Source: Acidimicrobiales bacterium (GTDB taxonomy: Bacteria > Actinomycetota > Acidimicrobiia > Acidimicrobiales > SZUA-35). From it: DNA of 42,408 nt. The first letter of the stretch is position 1; each line of letters starts with the position of its first letter. Below are positions 34,369 to 40,792 of the stretch, piece by piece. Position numbers and translations under genes: made by a program. Where the stretch lies: the NCBI GenBank assembly GCA_020630195.1, contig JAHDBV010000034.1, forward strand, positions 1 to 42,408, in the 5' to 3' direction. The notes beneath the pieces were generated by a model that was not told where the DNA came from, searched no databases, and was given only the letters and a program-made list of their open reading frames with translations.

Positions 34369-35222
34369 ACACCACGGCACCAACGAACGATCTTGACGTC
34401 CTTCTCCAGTGGAAGGGCCGCACCGAAGCCTCAACCGAGAGGATCTCGGCCAAGCAATGCCGTCGCATGCAAGAGACACTCGACCGCATCGCTGAGCTCA
34501 CCGACGGCGATCCGCTCCCGCCGCTGTGGCACTTCATCACCCACCTGACCTCGGCACCACTGAGCCGCCTCGGTCGCGACGGCCACCCCCAACGCGGTGG
34601 ATTCCTGCCCCCGGTCGCACTTCCCCGCCGAATGTGGGCCGGCGGCCGGTTCACATTCACCGGCAGCATCCACCTCGGCGACGAGGTCACCAAGACCTCC
34701 ACCATCCACCAGATCGAGACCAAGACCGGGCGCACCGGCCCGCTGTGCTTCGTCACCGTGCGCCACGAACTCGCTGTGCACGGCGAAACCCGAGTCACCG
34801 AGGACCAAGACCTGGTCTACCGCGAGGATCCGGCGCCCGACGCGCCGCGCCCGCACCCGCGCCCGGCACCGAGCGATGCGGACTGGACCCGGACCATCGA
34901 GCCCTCCGAGGTCATGCTGTTCCGCTACTCCGCACTGACCTTCAACGGTCATCGGATCCACTACGACCGCGACTACGCACGCGACGTCGAGGGCTACGAC
35001 GGCCTCGTATTCCACGGCCCGCTCACCGCCACACTTCTCGCCGACCTGGCCGCATCGGAGATGGGTCCACTCGCGACCTTCTCGTTCCGAGCGCTGTCGC
35101 CGCTGTTCGATACAGCGCCCTTCACGATCGCCGGCGTCAGGAACGGCGAGCGCGCCCGGCTCTGGGCCACGACCCCCGGCGGCGCCCTCGCCATGGACGC
35201 CGAAGCCACCGTCATCCAATGA
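34365..35222 (+). CDS. MaoC/FAS1-type acyl-CoA hydratase (mesaconyl/itaconyl-CoA hydratase-like)
   Basis: This 285-aa double hot-dog protein starts at GTG 34365, overlapping the CoA-transferase stop (GTGA). The N-terminal half is FAS1-like (PLWHFITHL, GFLPPVALPRRMWAGGRFTF). The C-terminal half holds the hydratase-2 motif FRYSALTFNGHRIHYDRDYA with catalytic Asp/His. This two-part layout and length fit the mesaconyl-C4-CoA hydratase and itaconyl-CoA hydratase group. The expected reaction is water addition to a 2-methyl- or methylene-enoyl-CoA dicarboxylate, giving citramalyl-CoA or methylmalyl-CoA for the lyase at 38000. Regiochemistry unknown. Confidence 0.88.
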   Translation: MNTTAPTNDLDVLLQWKGRTEASTERISAKQCRRMQETLDRIAELTDGDPLPPLWHFITHLTSAPLSRLGRDGHPQRGGFLPPVALPRRMWAGGRFTFTGSIHLGDEVTKTSTIHQIETKTGRTGPLCFVTVRHELAVHGETRVTEDQDLVYREDPAPDAPRPHPRPAPSDADWTRTIEPSEVMLFRYSALTFNGHRIHYDRDYARDVEGYDGLVFHGPLTATLLADLAASEMGPLATFSFRALSPLFDTAPFTIAGVRNGERARLWATTPGGALAMDAEATVIQ

Positions 35223-35247
35223 TGACCACACCACCGGAGCACATCAG

Positions 35248-35304
35248 ATGAAGATCCAAGCCGCCGGTCTCGACCGCCGCGAGCGGGAGAATGAGCTGAG
35301 GTGA
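35248..35304 (+). other. 18-codon ORF coupled to ALDH start, possible remnant
   Basis: ATG 35248 gives MKIQAAGLDRRERENELR and stops at TGA 35304, overlapping the ALDH GTG (GTGA). The first seven residues look like the opening of zinc alcohol dehydrogenases (MKIQAAVL). It may be the stub of a lost dehydrogenase gene, or a small coupling ORF. Weak evidence. Confidence 0.25.
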
Positions 35305-36776
35305 GGACCTACGGGAACTGGATCGACAATCGGTGGGCAGCACCGAGCGAAGGCGCCTTCATCGATTCGATCGATCCCACGACCGGCGAGGTGTGGGCGC
35401 AGATCGCCGGCAGCACCGCAGTCGATGTCGATTCGGCCGTGCGGGCGGCACGGACCGCATTCACGACGGGTCCGTGGGCGTCGATGCGCGCCGCCGAGCG
35501 GGGCAAGCTGTTGTGCCGGCTCGGCGACCGGCTCGCCGAGCGCGCTGATGACCTCGCCGCCCTCGAGACCCGAGACAACGGCAAGCGAACGGTCGACATC
35601 CTTCCGGGGCTTCAGACGTGGCTGGCCGACAGCTTCTGGTACTACGGCGGCTTGGCCGACAAGGTCGCCGGCGACGTCTTGCCCGTCGACGTCCCGGGCA
35701 TCTTCAACTACACGCGCCGTGAGCCGTTCGGGGTCGTCGGCTGCATCACCGCGTGGAACTCACCGCTCTTGATCGCGATCTGGAAGATCGCACCGGCTCT
35801 GGCCGCCGGCAACACCGTGGTCGTGAAGCCGTCCGAACACGCTTCCGTCTCGACCCTCGCGCTCGCCGAGGTGTTCGCCGACCTCCTGCCTCCCGGCGTA
35901 CTCAATGTGGTGACGGGTTTCGGCGATCGCTGCGGCGAGCCGCTCGTCGGCCATGAAGACGTGCGGATGGTGAGCTTCACGGGCTCGGTGCCGGGCGGCC
36001 GCAAGGTGGCTGAAGTCGCGTCTCGAACCGTCACCCCGACCGTGATGGAGCTCGGTGGGAAGTCACCCCAGATCGTGTTCGCGGATGTCGATCTCGACGA
36101 CGCGGCCCATGGCGTCGCGATGGGCCTGTTCCCCCCGGCCGGGCAGAGCTGTGTCGCTGGATCCCGACTGATCGTGCATCGTTCCATCCAGGACGAACTG
36201 GTCGAGCGGATCGCGACGGTCGCCGCATCCGCACGACTCGGGGCACCGACTGATCCGGCCACCCAGATCGGCCCCCTTGCGAACGAACCCCACTTCCGGC
36301 GGGTGCTCGAGTCAATCGCTCGGGCCGAGCGGGAGGGCGCTCGGCGAGTGCTCGGCGGCAGCCCGGTCACTCCCGAAGGCACGTGTGGCTGGTTCGTCGA
36401 GCCGACGATCTTCGTCGATGTCGACTCGGCATCGGACCTCTTCCGCGAAGAGGTGTTCGGCCCCGTACTGGCGGTCGTTCCCTTCGACGACGAGGACGAA
36501 GCCATCGCGTTGGCGAACGACACGAGCTACGGACTGGCCGCGGGGATCTGGACCGACGACCAGCTGAAGGCGATGCGGGTGGCCGACGCGATCGAGGCCG
36601 GCACGGTCTATGTGAACAACTACTTTACGTCGGCGACCCAATCCCCTGTCGGCGGATACAAGCAGTCCGGGTATGGGCGTGAGAACGGCACCGCCGCGCT
36701 CGACGCGTTCCTGCAGATCAAGTCGGTGTGGTTGAACACCGCTCCCGGTATCGCCAACCCGTTCCCCCAGGAGTGA
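35301..36776 (+). CDS. NAD(P)-dependent aldehyde dehydrogenase
   Basis: This 491-aa enzyme starts at GTG 35301. The catalytic set is complete: Asn153 in TAWNSP, Glu250 in MELGGKSPQ and nucleophile Cys284 in AGQSCVAGSR. SFTGSVPGGRKVAEVA is the cofactor loop. It oxidises an aldehyde to a carboxylic acid in the cytoplasm. It comes right before the alcohol dehydrogenase gene (2-bp gap), so the two probably convert an alcohol to an acid that the upstream CoA-transferase then activates. The family is broad (betaine aldehyde/vanillin/semialdehyde-like) and the substrate cannot be named. Confidence 0.93.
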   Translation: MRTYGNWIDNRWAAPSEGAFIDSIDPTTGEVWAQIAGSTAVDVDSAVRAARTAFTTGPWASMRAAERGKLLCRLGDRLAERADDLAALETRDNGKRTVDILPGLQTWLADSFWYYGGLADKVAGDVLPVDVPGIFNYTRREPFGVVGCITAWNSPLLIAIWKIAPALAAGNTVVVKPSEHASVSTLALAEVFADLLPPGVLNVVTGFGDRCGEPLVGHEDVRMVSFTGSVPGGRKVAEVASRTVTPTVMELGGKSPQIVFADVDLDDAAHGVAMGLFPPAGQSCVAGSRLIVHRSIQDELVERIATVAASARLGAPTDPATQIGPLANEPHFRRVLESIARAEREGARRVLGGSPVTPEGTCGWFVEPTIFVDVDSASDLFREEVFGPVLAVVPFDDEDEAIALANDTSYGLAAGIWTDDQLKAMRVADAIEAGTVYVNNYFTSATQSPVGGYKQSGYGRENGTAALDAFLQIKSVWLNTAPGIANPFPQE

Positions 36777-36778
36777 GC

Positions 36779-37885
36779 GTGGACATCCGAGCCGCAGTCC
36801 TGCGCGAGACGAATCAACCGCTGCTGGTCGAGACCCTCGACCTCGGTCCTCCCAAAGCGGGCGAGGTCTTGGTCGAGATGAGAGCCTCAGGGGTCTGCCA
36901 CAGCGATTGGCACGTCGTGACCGGCGACTCGGAGGTCGACCTGCCGGTCGTCCTGGGGCACGAGGGTTCTGGCATCGTTGCGGGGGTCGGGCCGGGGGTC
37001 GACGACCTGAAGGTCGGAGACCACGTCGCCCTCAGCTGGATCCCGTTCTGCGGTGCGTGCAGGGCGTGCCACCACGGCCACCCCAACCTCTGCCAGGTGT
37101 ACCTTCCGGCGCTGTGGGCGGGCACGATGCTCGACGGTACTCACCGCCTCACAGACACGGCCGGGGCGCCCGTCCACCACCTGAGCGCCATCTCGACCTG
37201 GGCGACCCACTCGGTGGTGCCGGCGGTGAGCTGTGTGAAGATGCCCGACATCCCCTTCGAGATCTCGGCGCTCATCGGCTGCGGTGTCACCACCGGTGTC
37301 GGTGCGGCGCTCAACAAGGCGAAGGTGCATCCGGGATCGACCGTCGTCGTCTACGGCGGCGGCGGCGTCGGACTGTCGATCGTCATGGGAGCGATGCTGT
37401 CGGGAGCGGGAAAGATCATCGTCGTCGACCTCAACGCCGACAAGGAGGCGCTCGCCCACAGCTTCGGCGCCACCCACTTCGTCGCCACCGGCGACGGTAC
37501 CGACCCAGTCGAGGCCGTTCGCGAGATCACGGGTGGTGTGGGTGCCGACTACGCGTTCGACGCCGTGGGGCACACGGGCATCGAGTCCCAGCTGATCGCG
37601 ACGATCGGCCAATTCGGAACCGCCGTCATGGTGGGCTTCCCAAAAGCCGGCGCGACCTTCGACATCGATCCCGCCCACGTCATCCGCGACGAGAAGGTCC
37701 TCACCGGCTCGATCTTCGGCTCGGCCCACACTCACCGAGACTTCGTGCACTACGCCGAACTCTACGTGTCCGGGCGCCTTCCCCTCGATCAACTCGTCAC
37801 CGGCCGCTACGGGCTCGACGACGTCAACCAGGCGTGCCACAACATGCTGGACGGCGCTGCCGGACGTGGCGTGATCCTTTTCTGA
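36779..37885 (+). CDS. Zinc-dependent alcohol dehydrogenase (class III/NDMA-type)
   Basis: This 368-aa MDR protein starts at GTG 36779, two bases after the ALDH stop. Catalytic zinc ligands are Cys40 (GVCHSDWH) and His61-Glu62 (LGHEGSG). The structural zinc site is Cys91, Cys94, Cys97 and Cys105 (CGACRACHHGHPNLC). The nucleotide fold has VVVYGGGGVGLSIVMGA. The long loop and overall pattern fit the actinobacterial class III-like/NDMA-dependent alcohol dehydrogenases, in which NAD(H) may be bound tightly. It probably makes the aldehyde for the adjacent ALDH. Confidence 0.92.
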   Translation: MDIRAAVLRETNQPLLVETLDLGPPKAGEVLVEMRASGVCHSDWHVVTGDSEVDLPVVLGHEGSGIVAGVGPGVDDLKVGDHVALSWIPFCGACRACHHGHPNLCQVYLPALWAGTMLDGTHRLTDTAGAPVHHLSAISTWATHSVVPAVSCVKMPDIPFEISALIGCGVTTGVGAALNKAKVHPGSTVVVYGGGGVGLSIVMGAMLSGAGKIIVVDLNADKEALAHSFGATHFVATGDGTDPVEAVREITGGVGADYAFDAVGHTGIESQLIATIGQFGTAVMVGFPKAGATFDIDPAHVIRDEKVLTGSIFGSAHTHRDFVHYAELYVSGRLPLDQLVTGRYGLDDVNQACHNMLDGAAGRGVILF

Positions 37886-37999
37886 ATCTCCGTCTGCACC
37901 AGCCAGATCCAGCAAAGGATCATCTCCGATCGGCTGCTTCCCGGACCCCGTCGGCGCTGACCGCCGCGCGTCGACACCAACACGCTCCAGGAGAGAACC

Positions 38000-38953
38000 A
38001 TGACCGAACGACCGAAACGGATCCGACGTTCCGAGCTGTCCACGCCCGGCACGAGCGAGAAGATGATCACCAAGGCGGCGGCGTCGACCGCCGACATGGT
38101 GTTCCTCGACCTCGAAGACGCAGTCGCCCCGTCGGCCAAGGTCGGTGCCCGCGACACGATCGTGGCCGGGCTGAACCAGCTGGATTGGGGCGACAAGATC
38201 CGTGCGTTCCGATGCAACAGCGTCGGGACCGAGTGGTGCCACGACGACATCGTCCACGTCGTCAGCGGCGCGGGAGCCAACCTCGACGTCATCATGGTCC
38301 CCAAGATCAAGGGCCCGCGCGAGGTGTGGTTCGTCGACGACCTGCTGACCGGACTGGAGCGCCAGCTCGGGCTCGAGGTCGGCCGGATCGGCATCGAGTG
38401 CCTCGTCGAGGAGGTCGAGGCGGTCCAGACCATCGACGAGATCGCACGATGCTCGCCACGCCTCGAAGCCCTCACCCTCGGCGTCGGTGACCTGTCGGCC
38501 AGCCAGGGCATGCGGCTGCGCCACATCGGGGTCACCGACGGAGATCAGGCCCTGCACTACCCAGGCGACATGTGGCACTACGCCCGCACGCGTCTCATCG
38601 TCGCTTGTCGAGCGGCGGGTATCGACGCTATCGACGGTCCCTACGCGAACTTCGCCAGCCCCGATGGCTACGAGAAGTCGGCGGCGACGTTCTCGATGCT
38701 GGGAGGTGTCGGCAAGTGGTGCATCCATCCGAGTCAGATCGAGGTTGCCAACCGCGTGTTCGCTCCCACGACGGAGGAGATCGCGACCGCCCAGGGCGCG
38801 ATCGACGCGGTCACCGCTGCCGAAGCGGCCGGTGAAGGCGCCGCCAACTTCGGTGGGATGATGATCGACGCCGCGACCACCCGCCTGTTCCAAGTGACCC
38901 TTGATCGAGCTCGTCAATGCGGACTGCTCGACGAGACGAAGGCGGCGTCATGA
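38000..38953 (+). CDS. Malyl-CoA/beta-methylmalyl-CoA lyase-like (HpcH/HpaI-CitE family)
   Basis: This 317-aa protein starts at ATG 38000 behind CAGGAGAG. It follows the Mcl1-type layout closely: VFLDLEDAVAPSAKVGARD (Mg-binding acid region), GANLDVIMVPKIKG, SPRLEALTLGVGDLSASQGM, DMWHYARTRLIVACRAAGID, IDGPYANFASPDGY and GGVGKWCIHPSQIEVANRVF. Length equals Rhodobacter Mcl1 (about 318 aa), which cleaves (3S)-malyl-CoA to acetyl-CoA plus glyoxylate and beta-methylmalyl-CoA to propionyl-CoA plus glyoxylate. It is the last intact gene of the cluster and would perform the C-C cleavage after CoA transfer and hydration. A citramalyl-CoA lyase role is the main alternative. Confidence 0.9.
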   Translation: MTERPKRIRRSELSTPGTSEKMITKAAASTADMVFLDLEDAVAPSAKVGARDTIVAGLNQLDWGDKIRAFRCNSVGTEWCHDDIVHVVSGAGANLDVIMVPKIKGPREVWFVDDLLTGLERQLGLEVGRIGIECLVEEVEAVQTIDEIARCSPRLEALTLGVGDLSASQGMRLRHIGVTDGDQALHYPGDMWHYARTRLIVACRAAGIDAIDGPYANFASPDGYEKSAATFSMLGGVGKWCIHPSQIEVANRVFAPTTEEIATAQGAIDAVTAAEAAGEGAANFGGMMIDAATTRLFQVTLDRARQCGLLDETKAAS

Positions 38954-39030
38954 CAGTGCGATACGGACACTGAATCAACGGCGCGTGGCAGGACCCGACC
39001 GGCGGCACCTGGGTCACCCGAATGCCCGAT
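38950..39030 (+). pseudogene. 5' stub of an aldehyde dehydrogenase-like gene
   Basis: ATG 38950 overlaps the lyase stop (ATGA) and reads MTVRYGH, then TGA, then INGAWQDPTGGTWVTRM. With the stop read as Trp, this is the usual N-terminus of ALDH-family proteins (HWINGxWxDPTGG). The rest of the gene is missing and unrelated sequence follows. This points to a deletion at the 3' end of the catabolic operon. Confidence 0.55.
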
Positions 39031-39077
39031 AGATGCCGAGCCAGGAGCGCCAATCGGCACCTTGCTAGCCTGGAGCC

Positions 39078-39299
39078 ATGTCGAATATCGAGATCTCCGA
39101 TGAGGTCCTCGACCGGATCGGGGCTGAAGCTGAGCGTCGAAACGTCTCTCGCGCTGACGTTCTGACCGAACTCGCCGCCTCGCTCCCGCCCACCCATGGC
39201 GGGACGCGGGTCCCTGCGTTCGTGGCTGCTGGCGCATCCGAATCCGGGATCACGGACCGGATCGACGCGCTGCTCGCTGACGGCTTCGGCCGCAGCTGA
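39078..39299 (+). CDS. VapB-like antitoxin
   Basis: This 73-aa protein starts at ATG 39078, ten bases after CTGGAG. The N-terminus (IEISDEVLDRIGAEAERRNV, then SRADVLTELAAS) resembles ribbon-helix-helix antitoxins. The tail is the toxin-binding type (RIDALLADGFG). The frame that follows starts 3 bp after its stop and begins like a PIN toxin but is gutted (39302-39361), so the antitoxin appears orphaned. Confidence 0.65.
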   Translation: MSNIEISDEVLDRIGAEAERRNVSRADVLTELAASLPPTHGGTRVPAFVAAGASESGITDRIDALLADGFGRS

Positions 39300-39301
39300 C
39301 C

Positions 39302-39361
39302 GTGCTCATCGTCGACAAGCCTTACAGACGCGATCTCGCTGCTCTCGGCTGCTTCACCTGA
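39302..39361 (+). pseudogene. Internally deleted VapC (PIN) toxin stub
   Basis: GTG 39302 encodes MLIVDKPYRRDLAALGCFT and stops. MLIVD is the usual start of a PIN-domain toxin, and YRRDLAALG resembles the RRDFAxL segment near the end of VapC proteins. The catalytic middle (about 110 residues) is absent. A deletion joining both ends of the gene is the simplest reading. Confidence 0.5.
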
Positions 39362-39456
39362 AGACCGATGCCGCGTTACGAGGCCGCTCAGCTCGAAGTG
39401 CTGCACGACCACGAGAACCAGCGTGCCCAGCTCTCGGTCGGACCGAGGGTTAGTGG

Positions 39457-39479
39457 TGGTGTCGGAGGGGGACTTGAAC
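39457..39479 (-). other. tRNA 3'-end fragment (attachment core)
   Basis: On the minus strand this reads as a tRNA tail: GTTCAAGTCCCCC (T-loop and 3' T-stem), then TCCGACACCA (acceptor 3' strand plus CCA). The bases before it do not complete a T-stem and no anticodon arm is present, so it is a fragment and not a gene. Such 3' fragments mark the end of elements integrated into tRNA genes. It abuts the phased site R2. The intact tRNA is not in this window. Confidence 0.6.
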
Positions 39480-39621
39480 AAACCTCCCCTTGGCGGCATC
39501 TGGCGGCGTCCTGCGGTAGCCAGGGTCCCCGAGCGGCATCCAGCGACCCGCCAATCCGCTCGATACCGCTCCAGGACGCCAGACGCCATTAGCAAACCAT
39601 TAGCAACGCGACACCCCCTCC
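39476..39621. repeat. Phased attachment-like site R2 (right)
   Basis: GAAC, 3 bp, CCTCCCC, 4 bp, then CGGC-type half-sites at 39494, 39504, 39514 and 39534 (10-bp pitch). Inverted CCGCT-type half-sites follow, ending 39560 and 39570, then GCCATTAGCAAACCATTAGC and ACACCCCCTCC. Same plan and orientation as R1, exactly one 10-bp unit shorter between the first half-site and CATTAGC. The gene-free stretch 39362-39674 consists of this site, the tRNA fragment and the MazEF promoter. Confidence 0.7.
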
Positions 39622-39636
39622 CCATAAACCAAAAGC

Positions 39637-39668
39637 GGGTAGCATATCGCCTCCTACCCTGGTAGCAT
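39637..39668. promoter_or_regulatory. MazEF promoter/operator
   Basis: GGGTAG (39637-39642) and CTACCC (39654-39659) form an inverted repeat, and GGTAGCAT occurs twice directly (39638-39645 and 39661-39668). It ends 6 bp before the MazE start, as expected for an autoregulated toxin-antitoxin operator. Confidence 0.55.
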
Positions 39669-39674
39669 CTAGAC

Positions 39675-39887
39675 ATGAAGGTCAGTGTGAGCATCCCGGA
39701 CGAGGACGTCGAATTCCTCGACAACTACACCAAGACCCACCAGATCGAGTCTCGGTCCGCAGCACTTCACCGTGCCATTCGCCTGCTGCGCGTGTCTGAA
39801 CTCGGCGACGCATACGCCGCAGCGTTCACCGAATGGGCAGACGACTCGACCAACGACGCGTGGGACAGCACCGTCGCCGACAGCTGA
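39675..39887 (+). CDS. MazE-like ribbon-helix-helix antitoxin
   Basis: This 70-aa protein starts at ATG 39675. The RHH domain is at 1-45 (MKVSVSIPDEDVEFLDNYTK, then SRSAALHRAIRLLR). An acidic C-terminal tail follows (FTEWADDSTNDAWDSTVADS) that would wrap the toxin. It matches the actinobacterial MazE group paired with MazF. Its TGA shares the A with the MazF ATG (TGATG), so translation is coupled. It binds MazF and represses the operon, probably at 39637-39668. Confidence 0.85.
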   Translation: MKVSVSIPDEDVEFLDNYTKTHQIESRSAALHRAIRLLRVSELGDAYAAAFTEWADDSTNDAWDSTVADS

Positions 39888-40234
39888 TGCGACGCCGCGA
39901 GATCCGCCTCGTCAACCTCGACCCAGTCATCGGCAGCGAAGCAGCCCGAACGCGCCCCGCAGTTGTGGTGAGCAACGACGGAGCGAACACCACCGCAGCT
40001 CGCCTCGGACGCGGGGTCATCACAGTTGTCCCCGTCACCTCCAACACCGACCACATCTACCCGTTCCAGGTGCTGCTACCAGCGAACGAGACCGGACTCG
40101 ATGTCGACTCCAAGGCGCAAGCCGAGCAAGTTCGTGCCGTCGCTGTGGAGCGACTCGGCGAGGTGGTCGGTGCGCTCGGATACGAGCTGAGCGAACAACT
40201 CGACGAGGCGCTTCGGATTCACCTCGACCTCTGA
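39887..40234 (+). CDS. MazF-type endoribonuclease toxin
   Basis: This 115-aa toxin is started at ATG 39887 in the MazE stop. MRRREIRLVNLDPVIGSEAA, RTRPAVVVSNDGAN and ITVVPVTSNTD are the PemK/MazF SH3-barrel motifs, with the conserved Arg and Thr/Ser of the RNase site in the TRP and PVTS segments. VDSKAQAEQVRAVAVERLG is the usual C-terminal helix. It cleaves mRNA at short sequences when MazE is lost. The pair appears intact and lies between repeat R2 and the related motif at 40362-40396. Confidence 0.9.
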   Translation: MRRREIRLVNLDPVIGSEAARTRPAVVVSNDGANTTAARLGRGVITVVPVTSNTDHIYPFQVLLPANETGLDVDSKAQAEQVRAVAVERLGEVVGALGYELSEQLDEALRIHLDL

Positions 40235-40361
40235 GCCTGCTTTGTCTTGGCGATACGGATAGCTCCTTTCGGTCACCACCCATCATCCAGCGCGCCATGA
40301 CACTCTCCGCGGGAATCGAGGGCGAAGGTGGCGGGCGCCAGAAGCGTCGATCGGGCCCGGA

Positions 40362-40396
40362 AATTTGCTCATCCCTTTGCAAGACGACACCCCTCC
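40362..40396. repeat. Partial R-type repeat (R3)
   Basis: TTTGCTCATCCCTTTGCA, then ACACCCCTCC, similar to the right ends of R1 and R2 (CCATTTGCA and ACACCCCTCC in R1). The phased half-site array is not evident here. The gap 40235-40428 has nothing else that I can support. Confidence 0.4.
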
Positions 40397-40498
40397 AGCC
40401 CCAGCTGCCCGATGCCACGGCGAAACCGGGGACTGCTGCAGGAGTAGGTGACATGCGATCTGTGGTGCCGATGGGTGCCACGAGGAAGGATGTTGACC

Positions 40499-40792
40499 AT
40501 GCCGAAGCCGTATCCGAGAGAGTTCCGTGACGATGTCGTCCGGGTTGCTCGTGATCGGGACCCCGGGGTCCGGATCGCTGATGTGGCCCGCGATTTCGGG
40601 ATCTCGGAATCGTGTCTGCAGAACTGGCTGACCCAAGCCGACCGTGACGACGGTGTGAGGCCGGGCCCGTCGACAGCGGAGAACGCTGAGCTGCGGGCGG
40701 CGAAACGCCGGATCAAACTCCTCGAGCAGGAGAACGAGGTGTTGCGACGGGCGGCTGCGTATCTGGGGCAGGCGAACCTCCCAAAAGGATGA
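40499..40792 (+). CDS. IS3-family OrfA (HTH, leucine-zipper)
   Basis: This 97-aa protein starts at ATG 40499 (MPKPYPREFRDDVVRVARDR). The HTH is RIADVARDFGISESCLQNWL, and a coiled-coil/leucine-zipper-like helix follows (ENAELRAAKRRIKLLEQENE). It binds the element ends and partners OrfB. Its stop overlaps the OrfB start by ATGA. No obvious slippery heptamer is needed, so the two may be made by coupling rather than by the usual -1 frameshift. Confidence 0.92.
   Translation: MPKPYPREFRDDVVRVARDRDPGVRIADVARDFGISESCLQNWLTQADRDDGVRPGPSTAENAELRAAKRRIKLLEQENEVLRRAAAYLGQANLPKG

Noticed and set aside
39457..39479. A complete tRNA gene
   Set aside because: Only the T-loop to CCA part is present. The sequence before it cannot form the T-stem, and there is no anticodon arm.
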